The notes beneath the pieces are model-generated. The model was given only the letters and a program-made list of their open reading frames with translations, had not been told where the DNA came from and did no database searches. This document shows, one piece after another, positions 27,868 through 37,073 of a stretch of DNA of 50,834 nt (its first letter is position 1; the number at the start of each line of letters is the position of its first letter). Position numbers and translations under genes: made by a program. The DNA lies in NCBI RefSeq assembly GCF_014193375.1, contig NZ_JACHZF010000026.1, forward strand, positions 1-50,834. The letters run 5' to 3'. Origin of the DNA: Halomonas campaniensis. GTDB lineage: Bacteria > Pseudomonadota > Gammaproteobacteria > Pseudomonadales > Halomonadaceae.

Positions 27868-29587
27868 ATCTCAATAACCAGGAGAGCACCAGCAGCAGCA
27901 GCAGGATGCCCGCCACCCCCTGCCAGAAGTGGGCCGTGTCACGCCGCCGGCCACCCTGCGCGTCGCCGCGTGCGGCGCCGGCCGGCTGGCGCAGGGCATG
28001 GCGGAATTCCGACATGCGCCGGAAGCGCAGCGAACGCTGGGGATCCAGGGCGCGGCGCAGGGCCTCGTCCATCGCCGGGGTCACCTCCGGGTTGCGGGTC
28101 CGCGCACTGCGGTAGACCAGCTGCTCCAGGTCGGTATGGCTGCGCAGCCGGTTGGGGGTCAGCTCGTAGGGCAGCTCCCCGGTCAGCAGCCAGTAGACGG
28201 TGGACGCCAGGGAGTACTGGTCGCTGCGCCGGCCGATCTCGTCGTCCAGGGCATACTCCGGCGCGCTGTGCTCGGTGAGTCCCACCTGCCGGGCGAGCTC
28301 CCGGGCGGCCTTGTGGTTGCTGCCGTCGCGCATCCGGCAGGCGCTGAAGTCGGTCAGCACCACCTGGCCGTGGCGGTCGATCAGCACGTTGCCGGGATGG
28401 ATCTGCTGGTGGAGCAGGTCGCGGTGGTGCAGCGCCTGGACCGCCTTGCCGAGCTGGTTGGCGATGTCCAGCCGCTGCACCAGGCTGGCCTGGGGATGCC
28501 GCCGCGCCCACTCGGCCAGGGTCTCCCCCTCGACGTAGGCCATCAGGTAGTAGAGATAGCGGCGCGGCCGTGACGGCTCCATGATGCGCACCACGAAGGG
28601 CGACTTGACCCGCTCCACCACCCACTGCTGCAGCAGGAAGTGCTCCAGGTAGGCGTTGCGGGTGGAGAGCTCCGGGCTCGGCGCCTTCATCACCATCTCG
28701 CGCTCGGTATGGGCATCGCGGACCCGGTAGACCCGCGACTGGGCGGTGCGCGACAGCACCGCCTGCACCTCGAGACCATCCAGGCGATCCCCCGGCGAGA
28801 GCTCGGGCGGGATCGGCAGGTCGCCGTAGGGGCGTCCCGGCATGTCGGGCTGCTCGTCGGGCAGCTCGTCGATGCGCACCAGCTGGAAGCAGAACTGCTC
28901 GGCGCCGTAGCCGCGGGACTGGGCGCGCTGCACCGCCGCCTCGGCCAGGCGGTCGCAGGCGGCGTTGAGGTCGCTGGCATCCTGGCGGATCAGCTGCACG
29001 TACTCCGACGGCATCAGGGTGCCGAGCACCGCCTGCGTGGTGAACAGGAAGATGTCGCCCTGCTTGAGCGGCACCTGCACGTAGTCGATGTCGATGCTGA
29101 CGTCCATGCCCAGCGCCCGGGAGGGGTAGCGGTAGCCGCCCAGGTCCGTGACGTGGTCGCGGGTCAGCTGCTCGAACTCGGCGCCGCGCAGGCGAAACAC
29201 CAGGGTATCGCCCAGGTGGAAGAGGTGGGCCTCGCGGCAGCGATAGACCATGGCGGAGAGCGACGAGACGAAGCTGCCCTCGGCCACGAACTGGCTCTGG
29301 CTGTAGCACCAGCCGTTGAGGGCGCGCAGCACCCGGGTGGCCGAGGTCTTGACGTCCCAGTGGTCGGGGGTCGAGTAGTAGTCGGCCAGGAAGCCCCGCA
29401 CGCTGAGGTCGCCGGCCTGCTTGGCGATGGCGTTGCGCGAGGTGGAGTCACTGATCAGGGCGCTGGCGCCCTTGGCATTGAGCAGCGCCGGCTCCGGAAA
29501 GCGCACCGACATGGAACTGCGGTGGTGGCGCCGATCCGGGGCCACGAAGGCCTGACCGTAACTCAATGAAAGCTGCGCAGATGCCAA
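27866..29587 (-). CDS. PP2C phosphatase-Ser/Thr kinase fusion with degenerate active sites, membrane-anchored
   Basis: The 573-aa product has an N-terminal PP2C-like domain (about 1-240), a protein-kinase-like domain (about 272-540) and a single C-terminal membrane helix (GILLLLLVLSW). In the PP2C part the metal-binding DG motifs read D47-S48 (ALISDSTS) and Q185-A186 (TTQAVL), though HLGDT with D127 is kept. In the kinase the ATP lysine K301 (MVMKAPS) is present, but the HRD loop reads HQQIHPGN (Q395 in place of catalytic Asp) and DFG reads DFS (D413). I infer a scaffold or sensor. The start is TTG at 29587, with GAGGAG ideally placed upstream and the family's N-terminus beginning there. Confidence 0.88.
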   Translation of the reverse strand: MASAQLSLSYGQAFVAPDRRHHRSSMSVRFPEPALLNAKGASALISDSTSRNAIAKQAGDLSVRGFLADYYSTPDHWDVKTSATRVLRALNGWCYSQSQFVAEGSFVSSLSAMVYRCREAHLFHLGDTLVFRLRGAEFEQLTRDHVTDLGGYRYPSRALGMDVSIDIDYVQVPLKQGDIFLFTTQAVLGTLMPSEYVQLIRQDASDLNAACDRLAEAAVQRAQSRGYGAEQFCFQLVRIDELPDEQPDMPGRPYGDLPIPPELSPGDRLDGLEVQAVLSRTAQSRVYRVRDAHTEREMVMKAPSPELSTRNAYLEHFLLQQWVVERVKSPFVVRIMEPSRPRRYLYYLMAYVEGETLAEWARRHPQASLVQRLDIANQLGKAVQALHHRDLLHQQIHPGNVLIDRHGQVVLTDFSACRMRDGSNHKAARELARQVGLTEHSAPEYALDDEIGRRSDQYSLASTVYWLLTGELPYELTPNRLRSHTDLEQLVYRSARTRNPEVTPAMDEALRRALDPQRSLRFRRMSEFRHALRQPAGAARGDAQGGRRRDTAHFWQGVAGILLLLLVLSWLLR

Positions 29588-29743
29588 GTCGTTCTCCTCG
29601 ATCCGAAGCCTCGACGATCGCCACGCCCCCGGCCTGCGGGCGCCGACCGTTCCCGTGGCGGCCCATGATACACTCGTGGCGCGATGCCGGGGTGTCAACG
29701 AAAGACGCAGAGGCGGCCGACGCCCCTCGGCACCTATGTCGCA

Positions 29744-29772
29744 TTGGTAATCCCCTCGGCGGCTCCGTATAA
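29744..29772 (+). promoter_or_regulatory. Sigma70-type promoter of ppa
   Basis: TTGGTA (29744-29749) and a perfect TATAAT (29767-29772) are separated by 17 bases, about 65 bases ahead of the ppa start. This is the best -35/-10 match seen in the window. The 29588-29838 spacer is otherwise gene-free and also contains the leader of the divergent kinase-like gene. Confidence 0.75.
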
Positions 29773-29838
29773 TTCGGCGGATTTTTTCGGCAATCCGATT
29801 CGCCAGGCCTGACTTTTTGCCAACCCAAGGAAGCGACG

Positions 29839-30369
29839 ATGAACTTCGACAACATCCCCGCCGGCAAGGACCTCCCCAACGACGTCTACGTGGCGATCGA
29901 GATCCCGGCCAACCACGCCCCGATCAAGTACGAGATCGACAAGGACATGGGGGCGCTGCTGGTCGACCGTTTCATGGCCACCCCGATGTTCTACCCGGCC
30001 AACTACGGCTTCATCCCGCACACCCTGGCCGACGATGGCGATGCGCTGGACGCCCTGGTGGTCACCCCCTACCCGGTGGCCCCCGGCAGCATCATCCGCG
30101 CCCGCCCGGTCGGTATCCTCAACATGACCGACGAGGCCGGCGAGGACGCCAAGCTGGTCTGCGTGCCCCACTCCAAGCTCTCCAGCCTCTACGATGACGT
30201 CCAGGAGGTCACCGACCTGCCCGAGCTGCTTCGCCAGCAGATCGCCCACTTCTTCGAGAACTACAAGGATCTCGAGAAGGGCAAGTGGGTGAAGGTGGAG
30301 TCCTGGGAAGGCGCCGAGGCCGCCCGCAAGGCCATCGAGAAGGCGGTCGCCGCCCACGAGAAGGCCTGA
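29839..30369 (+). CDS. ppa: Inorganic pyrophosphatase (family I)
   Basis: Ppa hydrolyses PPi and pulls biosynthetic reactions forward. The 176-aa protein matches E. coli Ppa in length. It shows the substrate-binding [43 protein letters not shown] with the family I aspartates, and [17 protein letters not shown] precedes the ATG. It has its own strong promoter and terminator, so it is monocistronic. Its neighbourhood with PPi-dependent phosphofructokinase is noted under findings. Confidence 0.98.
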   Translation: MNFDNIPAGKDLPNDVYVAIEIPANHAPIKYEIDKDMGALLVDRFMATPMFYPANYGFIPHTLADDGDALDALVVTPYPVAPGSIIRARPVGILNMTDEAGEDAKLVCVPHSKLSSLYDDVQEVTDLPELLRQQIAHFFENYKDLEKGKWVKVESWEGAEAARKAIEKAVAAHEKA

Positions 30370-30404
30370 CCGGGCCGCCCTACGGGGCGGGGTCAGCCAA
30401 TGAC

Positions 30405-30438
30405 GACGGGCCGCCCCAGGGGCGGCCCGTCGCGTTTT
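30405..30438 (+). terminator. Intrinsic terminator of ppa
   Basis: An 11-bp perfect stem (gacgggccgcc at 30405-30415, ggcggcccgtc at 30421-30431) with a 5-base loop is followed by gcgtttt. It separates ppa from the convergent DUF2333 gene. Confidence 0.88.
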
Positions 30439-30451
30439 CGATGGGGGCGGG

Positions 30452-31630
30452 TCACTCGGTCGTGGCGGCCTCCTCCGCCACCTCGTCGGCCAGGGCCTCC
30501 GGGGCCGCGTCCGGCTCGGCCAGCGCCTCGGGCGGTGGCGCCACGTCCGCATCGTCGCTCTGCTCCACCTCCACCACCGGCGGCTCGACCGGCGCCGGCG
30601 GCGCCTCGTCGGGAGCGGCGGGTGGCGACGGCAGCGCCTCCAGCCGCTCGGCCAGCGCCGAGGCCGCGTCACGGGCGCGGATCACGTGGTGGGCCATCAC
30701 CAGGGAGTGGTTGGCGAACGGGCCGAAGCCCGAGCCGTTGAGCACCAGCGGGCTCCACAGCCGCCGCTGGGTCATCGCCAGCTCGGCGATCAGCCGCTCC
30801 CAGGCCGCATCGGCGCCCGCCTCGGCCAGCACGTCCGCCTGGTCGCGGTGCACCCCTTCCAGCAGGTGCAGCAGGCCCCAGCCGGTGCCGCGGGCCTCGA
30901 AGAAGATATCGTCGACCCGATGCCAGGGCGTGCGCGGCGGCAATGCATCGGCATCCACGTCGAGCCCGCGCAGGGCGCCGCGCTGCCCCACGCTCGCCGA
31001 GAGCCGCAGCCCCAGGTCGTCGAGGCGCTCGGCGACGCCGGCCAGCCAGGCGGCCAGCCCCAGGCCCGCGACCAGGCCCGCCGGGTCGGGCTCGCCCAGG
31101 GTGGCCAGGTAGGCGTCGAGGGCCTCCACGGCCTCCTCGAGGCGCTGCTCGGTAGACGGGTAGAACCAGTCGCGGTCGTCGCCCATCAGACGCTCGGAGG
31201 CGACCTCCAGGGCGTCCGGGGAGCCCGCCGTCATGCCCGGCAGGGCACGGGCCAGGTCGCGGGCCTGGTTCAGCACGCCCAGCTCCCAGTGGGGCATGTT
31301 GTCGAGCCACAGCCCCGGTGGGGCGATGTCGTTGCGCAGGTAGCCCCCCGGCTTGTCGAGCAGGGTGGCGACCGTGGCCGCCAGGGTCGCGGTGGTCACG
31401 GCGCCCCGGGCCGCGGGCTCGAGGGCAGCCTCGCCGCGCCGCTCCAGGGTGGCCTGCTCCACGTCGAAGGGGGCCGGCGCCTGGCTCCACCAGATCCCCA
31501 GCCCCACGGTGACCACCAGGTAGAGCCCCAGCAGGGTCAGCAGCGGCTTCCAGATCCAGCCGTACTGGGGACGCTCCAGCACCTCGTTGCTCCTGCGGCG
31601 CCTGGCGCCGGCCTTGCCCATCCAAGCCAT
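30452..31630 (-). CDS. DUF2333 family membrane-anchored protein
   Basis: The 392-aa protein has a short basic N-terminus, one membrane helix (WKPLLTLLGLYLVVTVGLGIWW), and a periplasmic domain with the family-type GGYLRNDIAPPGLWLDNMPHWE (split: GGYLRNDIAPP, LDNMPHWE), TEQRLEEAV and FFEARGTGWGLLHLLEGV. The last 70 residues are acidic, proline/alanine-rich and probably disordered. Function is unknown. The ATG at 31630 has AGGGAA upstream; a second ATG at 31621 is possible. It is convergent with ppa and divergent from dsbD (214-base spacer with no further gene). Confidence 0.85.
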   Translation of the reverse strand: MAWMGKAGARRRRSNEVLERPQYGWIWKPLLTLLGLYLVVTVGLGIWWSQAPAPFDVEQATLERRGEAALEPAARGAVTTATLAATVATLLDKPGGYLRNDIAPPGLWLDNMPHWELGVLNQARDLARALPGMTAGSPDALEVASERLMGDDRDWFYPSTEQRLEEAVEALDAYLATLGEPDPAGLVAGLGLAAWLAGVAERLDDLGLRLSASVGQRGALRGLDVDADALPPRTPWHRVDDIFFEARGTGWGLLHLLEGVHRDQADVLAEAGADAAWERLIAELAMTQRRLWSPLVLNGSGFGPFANHSLVMAHHVIRARDAASALAERLEALPSPPAAPDEAPPAPVEPPVVEVEQSDDADVAPPPEALAEPDAAPEALADEVAEEAATTE

Positions 31631-31844
31631 GTCGATGTTTCCCTGTCCGTGGCCAGCGGAGTGAAGGAGTGCGACAATGTAGCGCAGCGCCATCACCCGG
31701 CGGCGGTAAAATGCCTTCGCTTCCTGCGATATCCTAGCACTGACCCTCGCCCGTCGGTCACCCGGCTCGGCCACCCCCGAAGCGGAACCGCGCACCGACG
31801 CGACGGGTCAGACATCGAGACCCGCCCATGGACCAAGGAAACGG

Positions 31845-33698
31845 ATGCCCGTGTTGACCGCCAGACGCCTCGCCATGCTGTTCTGCCTGATGCTGCTGCC
31901 GCTCACCGGCCAGGCGCAGTGGTTCTCCTCCTCCAACAGCTCCGAATTCCTGCCGGTGCTGGAGGCCTTCCAGCCCGACGCCTGGCACGACGGCGAGACC
32001 CTCTACGTGGGGGTCGAGGTCACGCCCGAGCACTACCTCTATCGCCACCAGTTCGCGGTGGCGTCCGACGACGCGACCCTCGGCGAGCCCGAGATCCCCC
32101 AGGGGGAGTTCACCAGCGACGAGTTCCTCGGCGACGTCTACGTGTTCCGCGAGACCGTGGTCTTCGAGGTACCCATCGAGGGGGGCGCCAGCGGCGTGCT
32201 GCCGGTGACGATGACCTTCCAGGGCTGCGCCGATGCCGGCCTCTGCTACCCGCCCGAGCGGGTCGACCTCGAGGCCGCCGAGCGCTCGGCGCCGGCCGCC
32301 TTCGCCGGCTGGCGGGCCGATGGCGGCGACGGCAGCGCGGGAGGCGACGCCGCGGGGACGGACAGCGCCTCCTCGTCCCTCGCGCCCCAGAGCGACGATG
32401 GCCGCTTCAGCGCCCTCATGGCCGACGCCAGCCTGCCCCTGGCGCTGGGCCTGTTCTTCCTCGCCGGCCTGGGCCTGACCTTCACGCCCTGCGTGCTGCC
32501 CATGGTGCCGATCCTCTCCTCGATCATCGTCGGCCAGAACCCCACCCGGCCCCGCGCCTTCGCGCTCTCCGCCAGCTACGTGGGCGGCATGGCCCTCACC
32601 TACGCGGCGGTGGGGGTGCTGATGGGCCTGTTCGGCGCCGGGCTCAACCTGCAGGCCCGCCTGCAGTCGGCCCCGGTGCTGATCACCTTCGCGGTACTCT
32701 TCGCCCTCTTCGCCCTGGCGATGTTCGGCGCCTTCGAGCTGCGCATGTCGTCGCGGCTCTCCGGACGCATCGATGCCTGGCAGGCCCGCGCCCAGCGCAG
32801 CGGCCCGGGCGGGCTGGCGCTGGCCGGCGCGCTCTCGGTGCTGGTGGTCTCCCCCTGCGTCTCGGCGCCCCTGGCCGGCGCCCTGGTGTTCATCTCCACC
32901 ACCGGCGACGCCCTGATGGGCGGGGCCGCCCTGCTCGCCCTCGGGCTCGGCATGGGCGTGCCGCTGCTGCTGGTGGGCACCTTCGGCACCACCCTGCTGC
33001 CGCGCACCGGGGCCTGGATGAACGGCGTCAAGATCGCCTTCGGCATCCTGATGCTGGGGGTGGCCATCTGGCTGGTCGAGCGCCTGCTGCCCGCCAGCGT
33101 GGCCCTGCTGCTGTGGGCCGCACTGGCCATCGGCAGCGCCCTGGCGCTGGGCGCCATGACCGTCAACCAGGCACAGGGCTGGCCGCGGGTGCGCCAGGCC
33201 GCCGGCCTGCTGCTGCTCGCCTGGGGCGTCGCCCTGGTGCTGGGCGCCGCCGGCGGCGCCACGGACCTGCTGCGCCCGCTGGCCCACCTCGGCAGCGGCG
33301 GCGGGGCCACGGCCGAACCCGCCGAGGTCACCACCGTGGAGAGCCTCGATGGGCTCCAGCGGGCCCTGGCCTCGGTCAGTGACGGCCGCCCCGCCTTCGT
33401 GCACTTCACCGCCGACTGGTGCATCTCGTGCAAGCAGATGGAGCGCCAGGTCTATCCCTCCCCGCAGGTGGCCGAGCCGCTGTCGGCCTTCGCCCGCATC
33501 AATGTCGATGTCACCGCGACCAACGACATCAGCCGCGAACTGCTGGACCACTTCGGCCTCTTCGGCCCCCCCAGCCTGCTGTTCTTCGACGGCCAGCAGG
33601 AGCTCCGCGATGCCCGCATCCAGGGCGAGGTGCGTGCCGCCGGACTGGCCAGCCACCTCGATGGCGTGCTTGACTGGCTGGGTGGTCGCCGGGGCTGA
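31845..33698 (+). CDS. dsbD: Protein-disulfide reductase DsbD
   Basis: DsbD carries electrons from cytoplasmic thioredoxin to periplasmic DsbC, DsbG and cytochrome maturation proteins. The 617-aa protein has a signal peptide ([15 protein letters not shown]) and an N-terminal immunoglobulin-like domain with CADAGLCYP. An eight-helix membrane domain follows with its paired cysteines ([12 protein letters not shown] and [12 protein letters not shown]), then a C-terminal thioredoxin domain with ADWCISCK. All six redox cysteines are present. AAGGAA precedes the ATG. In Pseudomonas the next gene is aroQ, which is missing here. Confidence 0.96.
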   Translation: MPVLTARRLAMLFCLMLLPLTGQAQWFSSSNSSEFLPVLEAFQPDAWHDGETLYVGVEVTPEHYLYRHQFAVASDDATLGEPEIPQGEFTSDEFLGDVYVFRETVVFEVPIEGGASGVLPVTMTFQGCADAGLCYPPERVDLEAAERSAPAAFAGWRADGGDGSAGGDAAGTDSASSSLAPQSDDGRFSALMADASLPLALGLFFLAGLGLTFTPCVLPMVPILSSIIVGQNPTRPRAFALSASYVGGMALTYAAVGVLMGLFGAGLNLQARLQSAPVLITFAVLFALFALAMFGAFELRMSSRLSGRIDAWQARAQRSGPGGLALAGALSVLVVSPCVSAPLAGALVFISTTGDALMGGAALLALGLGMGVPLLLVGTFGTTLLPRTGAWMNGVKIAFGILMLGVAIWLVERLLPASVALLLWAALAIGSALALGAMTVNQAQGWPRVRQAAGLLLLAWGVALVLGAAGGATDLLRPLAHLGSGGGATAEPAEVTTVESLDGLQRALASVSDGRPAFVHFTADWCISCKQMERQVYPSPQVAEPLSAFARINVDVTATNDISRELLDHFGLFGPPSLLFFDGQQELRDARIQGEVRAAGLASHLDGVLDWLGGRRG

Positions 33699-33726
33699 GC
33701 CCCCGCCGAGATGCCGCGAACGTCGT

Positions 33727-33740
33727 CAAACGCACGTTTA
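33727..33740. promoter_or_regulatory. Candidate PsrA/fatty-acid-regulator box upstream of accB
   Basis: CAAAC-GCAC-GTTTA (33727-33740) matches the G/CAAAC-N2-4-GTTTG/C motif I recall for the TetR regulator PsrA in all but the last base. It is about 200 bases ahead of accB, the first gene of fatty acid synthesis here. The match is short and unproven. The rest of 33699-33940 contains no gene; a TTGACA at 33884-33889 has no good -10 partner. Confidence 0.3.
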
Positions 33741-33940
33741 ACTGCGGGGTTCGAACGGCGTTCTCCGCGAGGCTGGACATCCTCCATGATTTTCGGCAAA
33801 CTCCGGCGTCAACCCCTTTTCAGAGGCCGATAGACGCGCCAAGAGACGCTATCTTGCCGCGATCTATTGAAAGTTGGCTCGGGTTGACAGCGTCCCGGGC
33901 CAACCGCCAACCACCGAACCCAAGCGATCGGGACAACGTC

Positions 33941-34405
33941 ATGGATATCCGCAAGGTCAAGAAGCTGATCGAGCTGCTCGAAGAGTCGAACATCAGCGAA
34001 ATCGAGATCCAGGAAGGCGAGGAGTCGGTGCGCATCAGCCGTCACCCCAACGGCGGCAGCTGGCAGCCCGCCATGCCCCAGGGCTATGCCGCACCGGCGC
34101 CCCAGGCCCAGGCCGCCCCGGCACCCGCCGCTGCCGCCGAGCCGGCCGCCGACGACGCCCCCACCTTCCGTGGCCAGGCGGTGACCTCGCCAATGGTCGG
34201 CACCTTCTATCGCTCCCCGGCCCCGGGCTCCAAGCCCTTCATCGAGGTGGGCTCCAGCGTCAAGAAGGGCGATACCGTGTGCATCGTCGAGGCGATGAAG
34301 ATGATGAACCAGATCGAGGCCGACCGCGACGGCGTGGTCGAGGCGATCCTGGTCGAGGATGGCGAGCCGGTCGAATATGACCAGCCGATGATCGTGATCG
34401 CCTGA
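33941..34405 (+). CDS. accB: Biotin carboxyl carrier protein of acetyl-CoA carboxylase
   Basis: AccB carries CO2 on biotin from AccC to the carboxyltransferase. The 154-aa protein begins [17 protein letters not shown], as is typical, has a proline/alanine-rich linker (about 45-75), and a biotinyl domain with [16 protein letters not shown] and EAMKMMNQ, where K120 is the biotin-accepting lysine. It is followed by accC after 43 bases. Its need for biotin connects it to the bio operon at the right end of the window. Confidence 0.98.
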   Translation: MDIRKVKKLIELLEESNISEIEIQEGEESVRISRHPNGGSWQPAMPQGYAAPAPQAQAAPAPAAAAEPAADDAPTFRGQAVTSPMVGTFYRSPAPGSKPFIEVGSSVKKGDTVCIVEAMKMMNQIEADRDGVVEAILVEDGEPVEYDQPMIVIA

Positions 34406-34448
34406 TCACCGCTGTCCTCCCCATTCACCCGACACTGGCGGATTCATC

Positions 34449-35792
34449 ATGCTGGACAAGGTACTCATCGCCAATCGCGGCGAGATCGCCCTGCGTATCC
34501 TGCGCGCCTGCAAGGAGCTGGGCATCAAGACGGTGGCGGTCCACTCCAAGGCCGACCGCGAGCTGATGCACGTGCGCCTGGCCGACGAGGCCGTGTGCAT
34601 CGGCCCGGCGCCCTCGGCGCAGTCCTACCTCAACATCCCGGCGCTGATCAGTGCCGCCGAGGTCACCGACTCCAGCGCCATCCACCCCGGCTACGGCTTC
34701 CTCTCCGAGAACGCCAACTTCGCCGAGCAGGTCGAGCGTTCGGGCTTCACCTTCATCGGCCCCCGCGCCGAGACCATTCGCCTGATGGGCGACAAGGTCA
34801 GCGCCATCGAGTCGATGAAGAAGGCCGGCGTTCCCACGGTGCCGGGCTCCGACGGACCGCTGCCGGAGGATGACGAGGGCGAGATCGTCGCCATCGCCCG
34901 GCGCATCGGCTACCCGGTGATCATCAAGGCCGCTGCCGGCGGCGGCGGGCGCGGCATGCGCGTGGTGCACACCGAGGCCCACCTGCTCTCGGCGGTTAAC
35001 GTGACCCGCACCGAGGCCCACTCAGCCTTCGGCGACGGCACCGTCTACATGGAGAAGTTCCTCGAGAACCCGCGCCACGTGGAGGTCCAGGTGCTGGCCG
35101 ACGGCCAGGGCAACGCCATCCACCTCTATGACCGCGACTGCTCGCTGCAGCGCCGCCACCAGAAGGTGATCGAGGAGGCCCCCGCCCCGGGCATCGACGA
35201 GACCGCCCGCGCCGAGGTGCTCGAGGCGTGTCGCCAGGCCTGCATCACCATCGGCTACCGCGGCGCCGGCACCTTCGAGTTCCTCTACGAGGATGGCGAG
35301 TTCTTCTTCATCGAGATGAACACCCGCGTCCAGGTGGAGCACCCGGTCACCGAGATGGTCACCGGCGTCGACATCGTCCGCGAGCAGCTGCGCATCGCCT
35401 CCGGCCTGCCGCTGTCGATCTCCCAGGACGAGGTCAAGCTCGCCGGCCACGCCTTCGAGTGCCGCATCAACGCCGAGGATGCCCGCACCTTCATGCCCTC
35501 CCCCGGCAAGGTGACCCTCTACCACCCGCCCGGCGGCCTGGGTGTGCGCATGGACTCCCACGTCTACACCGGCTACACGGTGCCGCCCCACTACGATTCG
35601 CTGATCGGCAAGCTGATCACCTGGGGCGCCGACCGCGAGACCGCGCTGACCCGCATGCGCGTGGCCCTGGACGAGCTGCTGGTGGAGGGCATCAAGACCA
35701 ACACCGACCTGCACAAGGACCTGGTCCGCGACGGCTACTTCCAGCAGGGTGGGGTCAATATCCACTACCTGGAGAAGAAGCTGGGGCTCTGA
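34449..35792 (+). CDS. accC: Biotin carboxylase subunit of acetyl-CoA carboxylase
   Basis: AccC carboxylates biotin on AccB with ATP and bicarbonate. The 447-aa protein matches E. coli length. It shows [36 protein letters not shown], the ATP-grasp loop [16 protein letters not shown], the catalytic [18 protein letters not shown] and the C-terminal [13 protein letters not shown]. All catalytic positions are intact, in contrast to the paralogue-like protein at 6216-7169. It is co-transcribed with accB and appears to end at the terminator at 35973-36003. Confidence 0.98.
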   Translation: MLDKVLIANRGEIALRILRACKELGIKTVAVHSKADRELMHVRLADEAVCIGPAPSAQSYLNIPALISAAEVTDSSAIHPGYGFLSENANFAEQVERSGFTFIGPRAETIRLMGDKVSAIESMKKAGVPTVPGSDGPLPEDDEGEIVAIARRIGYPVIIKAAAGGGGRGMRVVHTEAHLLSAVNVTRTEAHSAFGDGTVYMEKFLENPRHVEVQVLADGQGNAIHLYDRDCSLQRRHQKVIEEAPAPGIDETARAEVLEACRQACITIGYRGAGTFEFLYEDGEFFFIEMNTRVQVEHPVTEMVTGVDIVREQLRIASGLPLSISQDEVKLAGHAFECRINAEDARTFMPSPGKVTLYHPPGGLGVRMDSHVYTGYTVPPHYDSLIGKLITWGADRETALTRMRVALDELLVEGIKTNTDLHKDLVRDGYFQQGGVNIHYLEKKLGL

Positions 35793-35882
35793 GCCCTGGA
35801 TCGCCGATACTGGTCGGCCCGGAGTGCCGCATGGCTCGGGGCTGATCCGGCGGCAGGCCTGTTCGGGGGCGCTGTGAACCCC

Positions 35883-35945
35883 TCCCTGGGCGCTACCGAC
35901 GCCATCCCTGGCGTAGGACCCCCTCCAAGCCTGCCCCCGGCGCCC
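35883..35945. repeat. Third (core) copy of the terminal dispersed repeat
   Basis: The core tccctgggcgctaccgacgc and the following bases match the inner part of both window-end repeats. It contains a 6-bp perfect hairpin: ACGCCA at 35899-35904, TGGCGT at 35909-35914, four-base loop. In the left-end copy the stem reads ATGCC/GGCAT, so one base pair has changed on both sides while pairing is kept. The copy lies between accC and prmA, opposite in orientation relative to the upstream gene compared with the end copies. Confidence 0.8.
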
Positions 35946-35972
35946 CTCACCGCCGAGCCAAGCCATTATTCC

Positions 35973-36003
35973 AGGCCGCATCGACACTGCCGTGCGGCCT
36001 TTT
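35973..36003 (+). terminator. Intrinsic terminator after accC
   Basis: An 8-bp perfect stem (aggccgca at 35973-35980, tgcggcct at 35993-36000) is followed directly by TTT. It separates accBC from prmA, so prmA must use another promoter or read-through. Confidence 0.8.
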
Positions 36004-36030
36004 CATTCCTGAGCCACCACGGGAACCCTT

Positions 36031-36945
36031 ATGCCCTGGCTGCAACTCAAGGCCCGGATCGCCCCGGAACAGGCCGAGACCCTCGAGGAGCTGCTGCTCG
36101 CCGAGGGCGCCACCGCCATCACCCTGCAGGACGCCCACGACGACCCGGTCTTCGAGCCCGAGCGCGGCACCACCCCGCTGTGGCACGAGACGGTGCTCAC
36201 CGGCCTCTACGACGACCTCGAGGGGGTCGACGCCATGCTCGAGCGGGTGCGCCAGGCCTGGGCCGTCGAGACGCCCGAGGAGCCCTGCCCCGAGATCGAG
36301 GTCGAGCTGCTGGCCGACCGCGACTGGGAACGCGAGTGGATGGATGACTTCCAGCCGCTGCAGATGGGCGAGCGGCTGTGGATCGTGCCGAGCTGGCACG
36401 AGCCGCCGGAGCCCGGCGCCGTCAACCTGCACCTGGACCCGGGGCTGGCCTTCGGCACCGGCACCCACCCCACCACGGCGCTCTGCCTGGCCTGGCTGGA
36501 TGGTCTCGCCATCAGCGACGCCCTCGACGGCCAGGCGGTGCTCGACGTCGGCTGCGGCTCGGGGATACTGGCCATCGCCGCCCTCAGGCTCGGGGCACAA
36601 CGGGCCACCGGCACCGATATCGACCCCCAGGCGCTGCAGGCGAGCCGCGACAACGCCGAGCGCAACGCGGTGGACGAGGCGGCCTTCCGGGTCTGCTATC
36701 CCGAGCAGCTCGACGATGCCGAGCGCTTTCCCATCGTGGTGGCCAATATCCTCGCTGGCCCCCTGGTGGAGCTGGCACCGATGATCGCCGGCCACGTCGC
36801 CCCCGGCGGCCGGCTGGCACTCTCCGGCATCCTCGAGGCCCAGGCCGAGGAGGTGCTGGAGGCCTACCGCGCCCAGAGACTGCGCATGGACGAGCCGGTG
36901 ACGCGCGAGGGCTGGGTGCGCCTCAGCGGCCGCCGGCCCAGTTGA
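36031..36945 (+). CDS. prmA: Ribosomal protein L11 methyltransferase
   Basis: PrmA trimethylates ribosomal protein L11 with SAM. The 304-aa protein has the N-terminal L11-binding domain (residues 1-100), the linker [25 protein letters not shown] ([10 protein letters not shown], then LWIVPSW), the signature [15 protein letters not shown] and the SAM motif [30 protein letters not shown] completes the set. The start has only a weak GGGA upstream. Order accC-prmA-dusB-fis is conserved in related bacteria, although here a repeat and a terminator separate accC from prmA. Confidence 0.96.
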   Translation: MPWLQLKARIAPEQAETLEELLLAEGATAITLQDAHDDPVFEPERGTTPLWHETVLTGLYDDLEGVDAMLERVRQAWAVETPEEPCPEIEVELLADRDWEREWMDDFQPLQMGERLWIVPSWHEPPEPGAVNLHLDPGLAFGTGTHPTTALCLAWLDGLAISDALDGQAVLDVGCGSGILAIAALRLGAQRATGTDIDPQALQASRDNAERNAVDEAAFRVCYPEQLDDAERFPIVVANILAGPLVELAPMIAGHVAPGGRLALSGILEAQAEEVLEAYRAQRLRMDEPVTREGWVRLSGRRPS

Positions 36946-37073
36946 GCGTGAGCGCGGGCAAACGTGAGCGCGGGCCCCGGGAGGGGGCCGCGTCGGCAAC
37001 CTCGTCCTGCCACTTCAATCGGACCCGCGGGGGGCGTATGATATGGCCCCCTTTCCAGCCACCAGACAGCGCC

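Noticed and set aside
29588..29698. Upstream extension of the PP2C-kinase fusion to 29698
   Set aside because: The added residues look like noise (arginine/serine-rich), and the TTG at 29587 has GAGGAG at ideal spacing.
30686..33382. Plus-strand open frame crossing DUF2333 and dsbD
   Set aside because: Antisense to one gene and out of frame with the other; dsbD is clearly coded in its own frame with all motifs.
33884..33912. accB promoter based on TTGACA at 33884
   Set aside because: No acceptable -10 at 16-18 bases, so a promoter call would rest on one hexamer.
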